A DNA stretch of 37,501 nucleotides from Chloroflexi bacterium HGW-Chloroflexi-1 (GTDB taxonomy: Bacteria; Chloroflexota; Anaerolineae; CG2-30-64-16). Shown in pieces: positions 1 through 10,400 of the stretch (positions are counted from its first letter, which is position 1; each line of letters opens with the position of its first letter). The stretch is taken from NCBI GenBank assembly GCA_002842085.1, contig PHCA01000002.1, positions 1 through 37,501 of the forward strand, in the 5' to 3' direction. The position numbers were made by a program, and so were the translations under genes. The notes under the pieces are model-generated. The model had not been told where the DNA came from. It saw nothing but the letters and a program-made list of their open reading frames with translations, and ran no database searches.

Positions 1-596
1 TCGTGGCTGGCATGGATCTCCTGCTCCGTCTCCGCATACAGGTTTCGGATGGGGGAGTCGGTCAGGTACTCCATGATGTTGAGCTCGTGGGTGGCCAGAT
101 CGAAGATCACTCCCACATCCATGATGCGGCTGGGGAAGGGCCCGACCCGCCGCGAGCGGATCTGGAACACCCGCCCGAGTTGGCCGCTGTCCAGCCGTCG
201 CTTCAACTCCAGGATGGCGGGGTTGAAGCGCTCGATGTGACCCACGCCGAGTTGCACGTCGGCTGTCCGCGCCGCGTCGATCATCATCTGGCACTCATCG
301 ATGCTGAAGGCCAGCGGTTTCTCGACAAAGACGTGCGCGCCGTAGCTCAGGGCGTCGAGGGCAACATCCTTGTGCATCCGCGTAGGAACCGCGACCAGTA
401 CGATATCGAGCTGCTCCTGATCCAGCATCTGCCTGTGATCGGTGTAGGCGCGGGTCTTGTAGGTGCGGGCGATCTGTTGAAGGGTCTCTTCATCGATATC
501 GGCCAGGGAAATCAGGTTCACGTCGGGCATGTGCGCCAGAACGCGGGCGTGATTGCGCCCCATCGATCCCAAACCGACCACGCCGGCATTTATCAT
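1..596 (-). CDS. Gfo/Idh/MocA family NAD-dependent dehydrogenase, UDP-GlcNAc 3-dehydrogenase-like (WbpB/WlbA type), 3' end cut off
   Basis: Probable oxidation of a UDP-N-acetyl-sugar at C3, the step before transamination and N-acetylation to a 2,3-diamino sugar. The visible 198 residues begin MINAGVVGLGSMGRNHARVL, a Rossmann NAD site (GxGxxG around residues 8-13). EKP follows at 92-94, the family signature containing the conserved lysine, then GVGHIERFNPA, a stretch I associate with UDP-GlcNAc 3-dehydrogenases. The start is the ATG at 596, preceded by GGAGG at 606-610. The C-terminal domain runs off the window. The gene lies about 100 bp downstream of a WbpD-like acyltransferase, which supports a shared diacetamido-sugar pathway. 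Other Gfo/Idh oxidoreductases remain possible because substrate specificity is inferred. Confidence 0.88.
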   Translation of the reverse strand, partial: MINAGVVGLGSMGRNHARVLAHMPDVNLISLADIDEETLQQIARTYKTRAYTDHRQMLDQEQLDIVLVAVPTRMHKDVALDALSYGAHVFVEKPLAFSIDECQMMIDAARTADVQLGVGHIERFNPAILELKRRLDSGQLGRVFQIRSRRVGPFPSRIMDVGVIFDLATHELNIMEYLTDSPIRNLYAETEQEIHASH

Positions 597-699
597 TTTC
601 GAAAGCCTCCAGATTAAACAAAAAAGGTGCGTCGAGCAGTGTCCCTGCCGGCGCGAGGGCTATTGTAACCCAGCAGACGCCGGAGGGCAAATCCCCGAG

Positions 700-1269
700 T
701 CATTGGGGTGGATTGGCGAAACTGCTGCCGCAGTGGGCGCACTTCAGACCCGCGCCATCCGCCCGCAAGCGCCGGCTGCACACACACACGTAGCCGACCA
801 GCCGGGCGGGATTGCCCACCACCAACCCGTGGGCCGGTACGTCACGGGTGACCACCGCGCCCGCGCCCACCAGGGCAAACGCCCCGACCGTCACCCCGGG
901 CAGAATCACAGACCCGGCCCCGATCGATGCCCCGCGGCAGATTCTCACCGGGCTGACCTCCCAGTCGGCGTCCCCCTTCAGGGTGCCGTCGGGGTTGATC
1001 GCCCGGGGGTAGAGGTCGTTCGTGATCACGACGTGCGGCCCGAGAAAGACGCCATCCTCCAGCACCGCGCCGTGGTAGATCGAGCAGTTGTTCTGGATCT
1101 TGACCCGGTTTCCGATGGAGACGTCGAAGTCGATGTAGACGTTCTTGCCGATGATGCACTCGCGGCCGATGCGAGCGCCGTTACGCACCTGGGCCTGGTT
1201 CCAGATCGAGGCGCCTTCGCCGATCTCGGCCTCTGGCGAGACTTCGGCAGTCGGATGAATGCGGATCAT
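700..1269 (-). CDS. WbpD/WlbB-like UDP-amino-sugar N-acetyltransferase (copy 1)
   Basis: Left-handed beta-helix acyltransferase of 189 residues, likely acetylating the 3-amino group of a UDP-2-acetamido-3-amino sugar with acetyl-CoA in the cytoplasm. Hexapeptide repeats run from residue 3 to about 155. They include the WbpD-like stretch NCSIYHGAVLEDGVFLGPHV followed by TNDLYPRAINPDG. The C-terminus has CxC (162, 164) and CxxC (177, 180), a probable small zinc ribbon. The ATG at 1269 overlaps the stop of the upstream glycosyltransferase remnant (ATGA), so the pair was once translationally coupled. A close paralogue lies at 20783-21355. This copy looks intact even though its partner transferase is broken. 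Confidence 0.88.
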   Translation of the reverse strand: MIRIHPTAEVSPEAEIGEGASIWNQAQVRNGARIGRECIIGKNVYIDFDVSIGNRVKIQNNCSIYHGAVLEDGVFLGPHVVITNDLYPRAINPDGTLKGDADWEVSPVRICRGASIGAGSVILPGVTVGAFALVGAGAVVTRDVPAHGLVVGNPARLVGYVCVCSRRLRADGAGLKCAHCGSSFANPPQ

Positions 1270-2340
1270 ACGTGTCGCTCCTGTGCACTATTCTTCGCCG
1301 GCCCACTGACCAGACGGTCGATCAAGGCCCTGTAGGCTTGCTTCTCGTGGCTCCAGTTGTGGGCTTCGAGGAAGCGCCGGGATCGGGCAACGAGAGCCCG
1401 GCGGCCTTTTTCCCAATCTCGGTGTAGCGTCAGAACCTGCCAGGCCAGATCCTCGGCGTTGCCCGATTTAAAAAAGCCCACCATGTCCGCGTCGAAGTAT
1501 TCGCCGATGGTGCTCGTGCGGGCCACGACCGCCGGGATCCCCAGGTAGGCGTATTCCATCAGCTTCGTTGCCAGGATGGTGTCGGTGAAGACGTCCCGGC
1601 GCACCGGCACGACGCCGATGTCGGCCGTGCGGATCAGGCCGGGGATCGCTTCGATCGGGACGTGGCCGTGATCAACACGTCGAGCCCGGAGCGTTCCAGG
1701 ATGCTCCCGTGGTAGGTCAGCGAAAACCCTTCGCTCTTTGTGTCCGGCGCCGGTTGATCGAAGATAACCTCGTCCGGGCAATTCATTCCGATCGTCATGT
1801 GATCTGGCGGGATGCCTCGTCGCGCCATAACGCCAGGCTGGTGCTCTGTGCAGACAGTCACCGCGTCGGCATAGGCCGATGCCCAGCGTTCATGGGCGCG
1901 TAGGGTTCGAGTGACGAGATGGTCGGGGCTCAAGTCGAAGCGGGATTGGAACAGCTCTGGCGCCATGTCCCGCACGTCCAACACCACGCGTGTACGCCCG
2001 AACATCCGCGGGATCAGCGTGCCGAACGTCAAGAAGTCTGGCGGGTTGTGAACCTGGATCAGGGCGTAGTGTTTCCTGAGATGGCGCAAGGTGATCTGCC
2101 AGCCAGCCGCCAGGAAGAAACGCAGGTATTCCCAGATGTAGGCAAGGCTGCCTTTGCCCTGATGGCGCGTTACCGGCAGGCGATGGATGGTCACGCCGTT
2201 CAGGGTCTCCTGGGCCGCTTCCCCTGTGTGCCGCAGGCAAAACAGATCGACGTCGTAACCATGACTGGCCAGAGCTTCCGCCATGCGCCGGGCGCGCGGT
2301 TCGATCGGGTATTGTGAGTGCGTGGCGATCCTGCCTTGCG
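1266..2340 (-). pseudogene. GT4 glycosyltransferase, broken by an internal frameshifting deletion and a lost 5' end
   Basis: Two reading frames together match the intact transferase at 21359-22528. The 5' part, from about 2330, reads IATHSQYPIEPRARRMAEAL, matching ITHSRYPVEPRARRMAEAC. It continues with VHNPPDFLTFGTLIPRMFG and VLDVRDMAPELFQSRF up to LTYHGSILERSGLDVLI near 1672. The other frame resumes at once with HGHVPIEAIPGLIRTADIGV and ends in AHNWSHEKQAYRALIDRLV at 1266. About 42 codons present in the intact copy (end of the sugar-nucleotide domain linker) are missing, and the frame changes at about 1668-1674. No good start codon or ribosome site precedes the homology, and the dispersed repeat begins 30-40 bp upstream. 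An assembly error is the main alternative for the internal break. Confidence 0.82.
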
Positions 2341-2371
2341 GTTGGCCGACCAGGTTAAATATGGCGCCTGC

Positions 2372-2526
2372 TGTCACTCTGAGCGGGGCGACGGCGCAAC
2401 ACGGGTTACGACACAATACCAGCGAAGCATGCCCTGAGTGAAATCGAAGGGAGTCTCCGGCACCGAGATGCTTCGCCAGGGCCTTGCCGTAACACAAGTT
2501 GAGCCGTTAACCCGCTCAGCATGACA
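2372..2526. repeat. Dispersed-repeat-like element with inverted ends (TGTCA..CTGAGCGGG)
   Basis: The ends are near-perfect inverted repeats of 16 bp. TGTCACTCTGAGCGGG at 2372-2387 pairs with CCCGCTCAGCATGACA at 2511-2526, with 14 of 16 positions matching. Inside are the pieces CCTGAGTGAAATCGAAGGG and GAGATGCTTCGCC. These resemble the 'TGTCAttCTGAGCgaAGcGAAGaATCT' intergenic repeats I know from Chloroflexota and other phyla. There is no coding capacity; a 99-residue reading frame across it is just translated repeat. It sits where the 5' end of the broken glycosyltransferase should be and may have helped disrupt it. Confidence 0.72.
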
Positions 2527-2644
2527 ACGAGAGAGTTCCTTGCTCGGGCGCATCCCGCCGCGGGGCATGGGTAACTCAGCATGACAACGGGGGGGCCTTG
2601 CCCGGGCGCATTTTGCCGCAGGGCATGGGTAACTCAGCATGACA
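2515..2644. repeat. Two tandem ~60-bp repeats plus a partial third copy, non-coding
   Basis: CTCAGCATGACAACG starts a 60-bp unit at 2515-2574 and a 58-bp unit at 2575-2632. A truncated third copy, CTCAGCATGACA, lies at 2633-2644. Each full unit contains a CCTTGC(C/T)CGGGCGCAT core and ends GGGCATGGGTAA. The array continues directly out of the right end of the inverted-repeat element at 2372-2526, so it looks like serial duplication of that end. Together the two elements fill the gap between the broken glycosyltransferase and the lipoprotein gene ending at 2664. Confidence 0.8.
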
Positions 2645-2663
2645 GCCGGCGACATTTTCAACG

Positions 2664-5600
2664 TCACCGGCACGTGTTGAGCACATCCGCCTGCGGAAAG
2701 ATCGTCCGCGCGTCCACCCCGTGGGCCCAGATGTTGGAGTAAGTCGGCACGTCGTCCACGCTGACCCAGAAAAAGAGCTTGTTCAGCGGATCGCGCGTTG
2801 CGCTGACAGCCACATCATTGAAATCCCACGCCAGGAACCTGACTCCGCCAGCCGTCGTGGCAATACGCGGCGTGCCGATCAGGCCGCTACCAGGCGCCAG
2901 CTCCGCCTCACTGTTCAGCGCCCAGTGGAGGCGCACCGTGGGCGACCAGGCCACATCCGGCGCAAACGCTTGCAACGTACCCTCTTCGAACAAAAAGGCC
3001 GTGATGTTGGCCAACGAGGCCTGGTCCAGGGGCAGGTTGTCGTGCGGCCAGACGATCTGGATGCGAGCGTCCACCGCGGTTGGCCTGCTCCAGACGGTGC
3101 TGGTGGGCACATCCTGCTGCGGGAACAGCGTGCGCGCGTCCGCCGCGTGGGTCCACACGTTGTGCAGGGTGCGGACGCCGTCCACGGTGACGAAGAAGGT
3201 CAGCTTGTTGGCCGGATCACGCGCCGCGCTGACGTCGATATCGTTGAAGTCCCAGGCCGGGAACGTGCGGCCACCTTCGCTGACGAAACGCTTCTGGCCC
3301 ACCGCCACGGGTCCGGCCGGCTGCGCGTTCAACGCGCGCCAGAGACGCACCGTGGGGCTCCAGTCGCACGCCGGCGCGTCCAGGGCCGTCGCGGGGTCGT
3401 TGCCATCCCCAGCCAAGAGGTATGCCGTGATGTTGGCCCGGTCGGCGTCGCGCACCGCGGCGCCATCGTGCGGCCACGCGATCTCGATTTTGGCCCGCAC
3501 CACGCTCGGCGTGGGTATGGGGGTGTGAGTGCGTGTGGGTGTCAGCGTGGCTGTGAACGTAGCCGTCACGGTCGGCGTGCGGGTGCATGTGGCGGTGGCC
3601 GTGCGGCTGGGCGTCGCGCTAGCCGTCGCGGTGGCCGTCCGGCTCGGCGTCGTGCTGGCCGTCGGAGACAAGGTGACGGTTGCGGTGGGCGTGCGCGTCG
3701 GAGTACTGGTGGGCGTGCGCGTCAGAGTACTGGTGGGCGTGCTGCTGGGCAACGGCGTTGGCGTGATCTCTGGCTGTAGGGCCACCGGGGTCAACCGGGC
3801 CTCGCAAACCGCGTCGTCGATGTAGGTGACGCTGCCGGCCGCATAATTCGCCACCGCGATCCGGTTATTCGCGGCCGCGATCCCCTGGCCGCCATCCTCA
3901 GCCCCTTGGGGCGGCAACGCGATCTGCCCCACGCCGCTGCCATCGGGTTCGATCACGTACAGCCGATCGTTGACGGCATCCACTGCAAACACGCGTCCTG
4001 TGCCCGGGTTCAGTGCAATGGCGTAGGCCGGGCCCGGAAGGGGGAAGCGAGCCATCTCGCGCAGCGTCTCGGTGCTCAGCGCAACGACGTAGCCCTCCTG
4101 ACTGCCTACGTAGAGTCGACCTCGCAATCGATCCCAGGCCAGGCCGCGCGTGCTCTTGATCCCGACCTGAGCCCGCGCCAGCACCCGGCCCTGCGCGTCC
4201 AGGTGCGTCAACTGTCCGTCCAGGTGCAGCACGTAGGCCTGGCTCTTGGCCGCCACAGCCACCACCGGGAGCGGATCAACCGGCACGACCGCCACAACGC
4301 TACGCGACACCAGGTCCAACACCGACACCGTATTGTCCCCGAAATTGGCCACGAAAGCGCGACCATCGGTCGCGGCGGCACCCCACGGCAACGCGCCCGC
4401 CGGCAGGACAGCGAGCTGCACGCCGGTAGCTGCGTCGTGCAGCGTGGCGGTACCCCCGTCACGATTGGTCGTCACGACAGTGTCTTGCCAGACGGCTACA
4501 CCGTTGGTGCGCCCCGGGCTCGTCTTGATCTGCCAGACCGTCTCGCCGCTCTCCGCCCGCGTCTGGGCCACCTGGCTCAGGTCGAACAGGCCCACGTAGA
4601 AATAACCGTCCCCGGCAGCAACACTCTTTGGTCCCGGTCCCAGCAACACGTTGGAGAGTGTGCGCGGCATACAGACCAAGGGGATGGGTGTGGGGGTGTG
4701 GGTGTATGTGGGTGTGGGGGTGCGCGTGGGCGTCGCGGTCGGCGTGAGCGTGCGGGTGGACGTCGCCGTCGGTGTTGCAGTCGGTGTGGACGTATGCGTC
4801 GACGTCGCAGTCGGCGTGGGCGTGTGGGTAGACGTCGCCGTCGGTGTTGCAGCCGGTGTGGACGTATGCGTTGACGTCGCAGTCGGCGTGGGCGTGTGGG
4901 TAGACGTCGCCGTCGGGGTCGCCGTCGGTGTGGATGTGCGCGTCGGCATCGCGGTCGGTGTGAATGTGCGGGTGGACGTCGCGGTCGGCGTGAATGTGTG
5001 CGTCGGCGTCGCGGTCGGCGTGAGTGTGCGGGTGGACGTCGCAGTCGGTGTCGGTGTGTGCGTGCGGGTGGACGTTGCAGTCGGCGTTGCCGTTGGTGTG
5101 GATGTGCGTGTCGGCGTCGCGGTGGACGTGAGCGTGCGCGTCGGCGTCGCAGTGGGCATTGAGGGCAACTCGCTATCCGCAACATCCACAAAGATCTCGT
5201 GCAGATACGTGGGCTGCCCGCCAGACGGGTTAGCGATCACGATAAAAGTATCGGCGTTCAACGCGTTGGCGATGCGCGCCGTTTGCGTCCAGGAATAACG
5301 CTTCCAGATGCCCTGGCCTTGCTTCCGTATCGATTGGCTGGCCGCAACGCCGGCAGCATAGGGGAGGCTGACGGTGAACAGATCAGCGCCGATATCAAGA
5401 TAGGAGACAGTGACGGTCACCGGGCGTGTCGTGCCGAAATAGGGCCAGTCCTCCGAGACCGCGATGCGCAGTGACGTGCCGGGGTCCAGCCGCCGGGCCT
5501 GGCGGTTGAAGAGCCGATTCATGGTATCCGCGCCGGGGCTGGGGGTCGGCGCAGGGGTGATGGCCGGCGTGGGCAGGGGCGTGCTGGGACAGGCGGGCGT

Positions 5601-7139
5601 CACCCGTAGCCTCCCGCTCACGAGCGCGTTGGCCGCCTGCGCGGTGGCCTGTAGCCTGGGTGAACACGCTTGCGGCGCGTCGTCGGGATTGATCAGCGTG
5701 AGGTACTTGCCCCAGTCGCCGATAGAACCGCTGGAGCCATAACCGGTCGTCCAATCGTAGGTGGGGTATTCGCGATCTCGAAACACCAGCCACGCGCGCC
5801 GGTCGCTGCCCAGCCAGTAATCCATGACCTCCCACATGAACGCGGAGTAGCTGTTGTTCCAGGCGCTGTGATGGAGGATGAAGTTCCCGCCGTTGCCGGC
5901 GCCGCTGAGCGTAGTCCAGTACATATCGTGGAGCGTGAGCCCGTATGCGCTGTAATACTCATACAGCATGGGATACTTCATTACTGTCAGGGTCTGCCCG
6001 ACGCGCCATTTGGTATAAGCCGTGTTCACATTCCCGGGTCGCTCGTCCACATCTGGTCTGTCAGGAGCGAGGTTGTTCATCGAGATGCCAATGGCTTTAT
6101 CAGACCAATCGTTCGTGTAAAGGCTCTTACGGTACGAATTGCTGCTGACTGTACTGCACGGTGATGGCCCTACCATGGCGACGACGGGCTTGTTCGGGAA
6201 TGCCTCATAGGCGGCTTCTGACAATTCTGTTATGAACGCCAGGTACTGGTTGCAAGTGACTGTCGCCTGATGCGCCTGCAATATGGCGGCTTGCGTATCG
6301 CCAGAACATGACAAACCCTCACCGCCAGCGGGAGCGGTCAGATCCCAACTTGGAGTACATGGTACGACTGGCTGGCTTTCGCCCTGAAACCCGAGAAACA
6401 CGCGAACCGCCGCAACCTGTGGATTTGTGTTGTAGCGCGCGCCAGCTTGCCGAACAAACTCGATCATTTTCTGCTTAAACAGACCATCATAACGCAGCGA
6501 TTGATAGTAATATCCGGACTGCTCTGCGTCCGCCATCCTGAAGGTAAAACGGTACGTGTCGTTCTGCATCCAGGCTGGAAGGTACAAACGGACTAAGGGA
6601 TTATCGATGGTGCCTGGCGCACCATGACCACCGGTTCTGTACCAGCGGGTGCCCGCATCGGTGAAACTGCTGGGGACCGTCAGGATGACCGGCTGCGGAG
6701 CGCTGCTGCCGTCCGGCAATGTGATGGTGCGCTCAGCCGCCATCCGCAAGCACCGGTCGAAAGGCCCCCAGTTGATGCTGCCGCTTTTTTCCCATGTCCC
6801 GGTCACACCCGTGTCACCTGAAGCCAGATAAGTGAGGCAGTCAAACCCTAACATCTGGTTTCCGGGGCCAGCCGGGTCGCCCGGTATCCGTGTTGGCGGG
6901 ACTGCCTTTTCTGGCACTGTCCAAGCGACATACGCGCCCCGAAAAGTTGGGCGCTGGGCCACACTCTGTGCAGGCGCTGGAGTCAACGACAGAATCGGTG
7001 GCGGAGTCCACCGCGGACGCGGCAGCTTCTCCAACTCCTGGCAAGCAGAAAGGAAGCCAATCAGCATGGCAAACAGCATGATTGTGAAAAGCAAGCGGCG
7101 GCGAGACGAGTCGCTAAGAAATGAGGAAATGGAATCCAT
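2664..7139 (-). CDS. Giant secreted lipoprotein: TIM-barrel-like glycosidase domain, beta-propeller and two tandem WPHD domains
   Basis: 1491 residues from the ATG at 7139, which has GAGG nine bases upstream; upstream in-frame codons lack a ribosome site. Residues 13-33 are RRR, a hydrophobic stretch and the lipobox LSAC (Cys33), so it is probably a lipoprotein. About 66-510 is a TIM-barrel-like domain with the motif GFQGESQP near 251, shared with the proteins at 7454 and 13470. About 540-656 is a beta-sandwich containing [12 protein letters not shown] Thr/Pro linker follows (about 660-822), then a YVTN/NHL-type beta-propeller (about 823-1115), a second Thr/Pro linker, and two copies of a WPHD...WDFND...DART domain (about 1211-1343 and 1350-1490). 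Role inferred: binding or processing the locus polysaccharide at the cell surface. Catalytic activity is unproven. Confidence 0.85.
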   Translation of the reverse strand: MDSISSFLSDSSRRRLLFTIMLFAMLIGFLSACQELEKLPRPRWTPPPILSLTPAPAQSVAQRPTFRGAYVAWTVPEKAVPPTRIPGDPAGPGNQMLGFDCLTYLASGDTGVTGTWEKSGSINWGPFDRCLRMAAERTITLPDGSSAPQPVILTVPSSFTDAGTRWYRTGGHGAPGTIDNPLVRLYLPAWMQNDTYRFTFRMADAEQSGYYYQSLRYDGLFKQKMIEFVRQAGARYNTNPQVAAVRVFLGFQGESQPVVPCTPSWDLTAPAGGEGLSCSGDTQAAILQAHQATVTCNQYLAFITELSEAAYEAFPNKPVVAMVGPSPCSTVSSNSYRKSLYTNDWSDKAIGISMNNLAPDRPDVDERPGNVNTAYTKWRVGQTLTVMKYPMLYEYYSAYGLTLHDMYWTTLSGAGNGGNFILHHSAWNNSYSAFMWEVMDYWLGSDRRAWLVFRDREYPTYDWTTGYGSSGSIGDWGKYLTLINPDDAPQACSPRLQATAQAANALVSGRLRVTPACPSTPLPTPAITPAPTPSPGADTMNRLFNRQARRLDPGTSLRIAVSEDWPYFGTTRPVTVTVSYLDIGADLFTVSLPYAAGVAASQSIRKQGQGIWKRYSWTQTARIANALNADTFIVIANPSGGQPTYLHEIFVDVADSELPSMPTATPTRTLTSTATPTRTSTPTATPTATSTRTHTPTPTATSTRTLTPTATPTHTFTPTATSTRTFTPTAMPTRTSTPTATPTATSTHTPTPTATSTHTSTPAATPTATSTHTPTPTATSTHTSTPTATPTATSTRTLTPTATPTRTPTPTYTHTPTPIPLVCMPRTLSNVLLGPGPKSVAAGDGYFYVGLFDLSQVAQTRAESGETVWQIKTSPGRTNGVAVWQDTVVTTNRDGGTATLHDAATGVQLAVLPAGALPWGAAATDGRAFVANFGDNTVSVLDLVSRSVVAVVPVDPLPVVAVAAKSQAYVLHLDGQLTHLDAQGRVLARAQVGIKSTRGLAWDRLRGRLYVGSQEGYVVALSTETLREMARFPLPGPAYAIALNPGTGRVFAVDAVNDRLYVIEPDGSGVGQIALPPQGAEDGGQGIAAANNRIAVANYAAGSVTYIDDAVCEARLTPVALQPEITPTPLPSSTPTSTLTRTPTSTPTRTPTATVTLSPTASTTPSRTATATASATPSRTATATCTRTPTVTATFTATLTPTRTHTPIPTPSVVRAKIEIAWPHDGAAVRDADRANITAYLLAGDGNDPATALDAPACDWSPTVRLWRALNAQPAGPVAVGQKRFVSEGGRTFPAWDFNDIDVSAARDPANKLTFFVTVDGVRTLHNVWTHAADARTLFPQQDVPTSTVWSRPTAVDARIQIVWPHDNLPLDQASLANITAFLFEEGTLQAFAPDVAWSPTVRLHWALNSEAELAPGSGLIGTPRIATTAGGVRFLAWDFNDVAVSATRDPLNKLFFWVSVDDVPTYSNIWAHGVDARTIFPQADVLNTCR
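3505..3780 (-). repeat. Thr/Pro-rich linker tract in the lipoprotein gene (second tract)
   Basis: Degenerate short tandem repeats of about 6 bp that encode Thr-Pro, Thr-Ala and Ser-Pro-type dipeptides on the minus strand. The tract joins the beta-propeller to the two WPHD domains. On the opposite strand it generates long valine/glycine-rich reading frames that are artefacts. Such tracts are normally extended, flexible and often O-glycosylated in secreted proteins; glycosylation here is inference. Confidence 0.85.
4672..5165 (-). repeat. Long Thr/Pro linker with 72-bp higher-order tandem repeat
   Basis: About 490 bp encode some 160 residues built from TPT, TST and THT units. A 72-bp (24-codon) block recurs almost exactly. 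For example, GACGTCGCAGTCGGCGTGGG (plus strand) occurs at 4801 and again at 4873 with nearly identical flanks. This indicates recent segmental duplication inside the linker, which separates the glycosidase-like part from the beta-propeller. The exact copy number is at risk in short-read assembly. Confidence 0.85.
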
Positions 7140-7308
7140 GGCCGGCAACCTCACCCACACCCAAAACATCTTCGAAGCCTGAAGAGGCAGAGTATCTGCT
7201 ACATCGGAGCCGGCCAGCCGACCAGATTCCCTGTAGCAAGGTAGACCGGTCAGAATGTTTGGAGCAGGCCCCCACCGGTAGAGGTTCAGCAACAATAACA
7301 GGATAACA

Positions 7309-7336
7309 AGAATACCATACTCTGTCTAGAAGGCAA
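7309..7336 (-). promoter_or_regulatory. Possible sigma-70-type promoter with extended -10, upstream of the lipoprotein gene
   Basis: On the minus strand TTGCCT (7336-7331) is followed after 16 bp by TATTCT (7314-7309), preceded by TGG (extended -10). It lies about 170 bp upstream of the ATG at 7139, in a stretch that is AT-richer than its surroundings. The gap 7140-7453 also contains an 8-bp inverted repeat, GCCAAGCG/CGCTTGGC, at 7417-7424 and 7441-7448. That repeat is just downstream of the preceding gene's stop and could be a weak terminator without a T-run. Confidence 0.4.
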
Positions 7337-7453
7337 AACGCGCCAAACGCGCCGCAAACGCACGGCAATCGATGAGGAGTTGGAGTTGCCGCCTGCCAGA
7401 CAACCGATGCGGGGGCGCCAAGCGACCAAGGCACAATGGCCGCTTGGCCCACA

Positions 7454-10400
7454 CTAACGGGTGATGAGGATCCAGGGCAGGTAACTTCGATGCTTACCCG
7501 ATATCACCCCAAAGTAAGCTTCAGAGACCGTCCCTCCTTCGTAAACATCTACGATAACGCTTGCTGGGGTAGTTGGCTGCAAGTCAGGCTGTTCGGTCAA
7601 AGCCACCCGATACCGACCGGCTGTCAGCCCTGCGAATTGAAAGAAGCCGTTGACTTGTGTGAGGGCCTTGGCCAGGATCTCTTCCGAGGCAGCGTCTGCG
7701 CTAGTGGCGCGGGTCAAGACCAGGAGTACGCCAATAACACCGGGTTCATCTACATCGGGTTGGCCGTTGGCATTAAGGTCAAGCCATACTCGCCCGATAA
7801 CACGGCCTACAGAGGTGGGGGTGGGCGTGTCGGTCGGTGTCGCGGTGCTGGTCGGCGTGGTCGTGGGCGTATCGGTTGGCGTGGCCGTGGGCGTATCGGT
7901 CGGCGTCGGTATGCGGGTCGGCGTGGCCGTAGGCGTAGCGGTCGGCGTGGGCGTGTCGGTCGGCGTCGGTGTGCGGGTCGGCGTGGCCGTAGGCGTAGCG
8001 GTCGGCGTCGGTGTGGTCGTCGGCGTGGCCGTAGGCGTAGCGGTCGGCGTCGGTGTGCGGGTCGGCGTGGCCGTAGGCGTAGCGGTCGGCGTCGGTGTGC
8101 GGGTCGGCGTGGCCGTGGGTGTAGCGGTCGGCGTCGGTGTGCGGGTCGGCGTGGCCGTAGGCGTAGCGGTCGGCGTCGGTGTGGTCGTCGGCGTGGCCGT
8201 GGGCGTATCGGTCGGCGTCGGCGTGTTCGTCGGCGTGGTCGTGGGCGTATCGGTCGGCGTGGCCGTGGGCGTGTCGATCGGCATCGGCGTGGTCGTTGGG
8301 GTCCTTGTCGGTGTCGGCGTAGTGCTGGGGAACGGCGTCACCGGGTTAAACGACGCGCCCAGGATCAATTTCCCATAATCTGCGGGAGCGTTATAGGTGT
8401 TACGGCCCTCCCAAACCAGCCAGTTGTCGTTGCTCCCTTTGCGTTTACCGCCATCATCATCGTCATTCAGCCCGAGGTTGAATCCCATGATCTTGCCTTC
8501 AGTCAGCGCCCCGGCGGCCAGATAGTTGGTCGAAATCGCCAACTCCACATCATAACCATCGGGATGTCGTTGCACGGCCCGCATAACGGCCGCACCCGCG
8601 TCCGGCGGCAGTGCTATGCCCAGATCAGTCAACCAACCATCGATCGCCACGGTAAACTGGTGGTCATCGGTCTGGAGGCTCACCTGGTCATTGGCGCCAT
8701 CCAGGGCAATCTCGACGCTGTCGTCGTCCCAGATGTTATCACTGTCCCGCCATAACGCGTCGTCGGACACGTGCGCGGCAAAATAGAGCCAGTCGTTGTC
8801 CCAGAGACTACGCACGTCAGCGGAGATATCGTCCGTTGAAGGCGAGGGTTGCCCCATGACGAAGTCCGCGCTGTTCCCGTGCAAGGAGACCATCTCGGTC
8901 TGCCCCCATTCACTGAGGTCACCGTCAATGATCGGTGGGGTCGCCACATATCGGCTCACCAGCGAACGCGGCATCACAGTTGGTGTAGGCGTGAGCGAAG
9001 GGGTCGGGGTGCGCGAGGGAGTAGGCGTGTGCGAGGGGTTGGGTGTCAGGCTGACGGTAGGCGTCGGACTGGCGGTAACCGTAGGACGCGGCGTCCGGGT
9101 AGGTTCAGCCGCGTCGAAATAGTGAATCTCCATTCGCGGCCGAAAGCTCGTTGTCGTGTACTCGCTGGCGTGAAAATAGTATTGGACGTTGCTTTCAGCG
9201 GCGCCTTTCAGTAACAGGCCGTAGTTGTTCGCAGGCTCGGCAGCCCATCCTTGCACAAGGGAAGTTACATCCACCGATGCCCAGCCACTCGTCTGATACA
9301 AATAGGCCACCCCAGCCGCGATGACCTCGCGGTCAGTGCTGCCGGTTGCGCCCGGGCCTTCCCAGCGCGTGCTGGCAGTCGCGAAATCCCAGGTGGAAGC
9401 TAGCTCAGCCCAAGGGCGTAGCATCCGATGCGCACTCAGGGTGAGGCCCCGCGGGGGCTCACTTGAGCTTCCATACTGGTGCAGGTGCAAGGTTGCCGTC
9501 ATGACGCGCGCCTGGCGCGGCACTGCAGACAGGTCAAACCGCAGCAATGTATACATCACGCCCGGGGTACCGACCCACAATCGATTCTTTGCGCCATTGT
9601 TCGTGTCGGGATCCCAGGAGAGCAAGTAGGTATCTTGAAGGCCATCATAGCCGTCCACCCCGGTCTGTAACGTAATCACCTTTGGCGTGCCCGGATAGAC
9701 TACTACATCTACAAAGTGAATGATCTCATCACCATCCTGCGCATTCCAGATACGGAAATCACTATTGGGCCGAGTGCCACCTCCTGGCAGCCCGCCGGCA
9801 AATTCCGCATCCGGCAGATCGAAGACTGCTGTCTGCCAGGTGCGGGTGTTGCGCTTCTGCACGCTGCCTGCAAGCGCATCCTGACCGGATGTGCTATCGT
9901 AGCGAAGCTCCCAGCGATCGGTGCCCTGGTCGTAATACGTGACGCTGATCACGGCCCGGTTGCTGCCGCCGAAGACGTAGTCGTCGTCGACGTCGAAAAA
10001 CAAGTCGTTGTTGCCAGTGGCCTGACCGGTACGGCGCGCATAGCGACCTTCAGCCGTTGCATCAACCTTCCATAGCGGCACCGATTTTCCCCCAGGCACG
10101 GCATCGTTCTGATAGAGCCAGAATTCGAAGTTGCCATAGTCGGGGAACCCGCTATATTCCGTCTCGCGCAGTGCAACCCAGGCACTCGGAGTGTCTTGCG
10201 GAGTCCGGCCCAGGTACTTGCGGGTAAACTCCAGCAAGTCCTGACGATCGGGCGACGTGACGATTTTGGTATCGAGCATCAGGAAGTCTACGTGCTTGTC
10301 CAGGGCGCTGTAGAGTCCCCACATCGTCCCGGTGCGGCCCTCCAGGAAATTCGGCACATCTGAGCCTTCAAACGCCGTCGGCACCTGATTGCCCCACATG

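Noticed and set aside
2374-2673. 99-codon minus-strand reading frame between the broken glycosyltransferase and the lipoprotein
   Set aside because: It is the translation of the inverted and tandem repeats; no ribosome site, and the repeated SYPCPAAK/ELPMPRGG pieces come from the 60-bp unit.
3529-5298. Long plus-strand frames rich in Val/Gly or Arg across the TP linkers (also at 7436-8755 and 13507-13728)
   Set aside because: They are antisense shadows of Thr-Pro repeats; repeats of period 6 keep all frames open. The minus strand carries real domains on both sides.
7815-8330. CRISPR array
   Set aside because: Units are contiguous in-frame coding repeats without unique spacers and are purely Thr/Pro/Ala codons.
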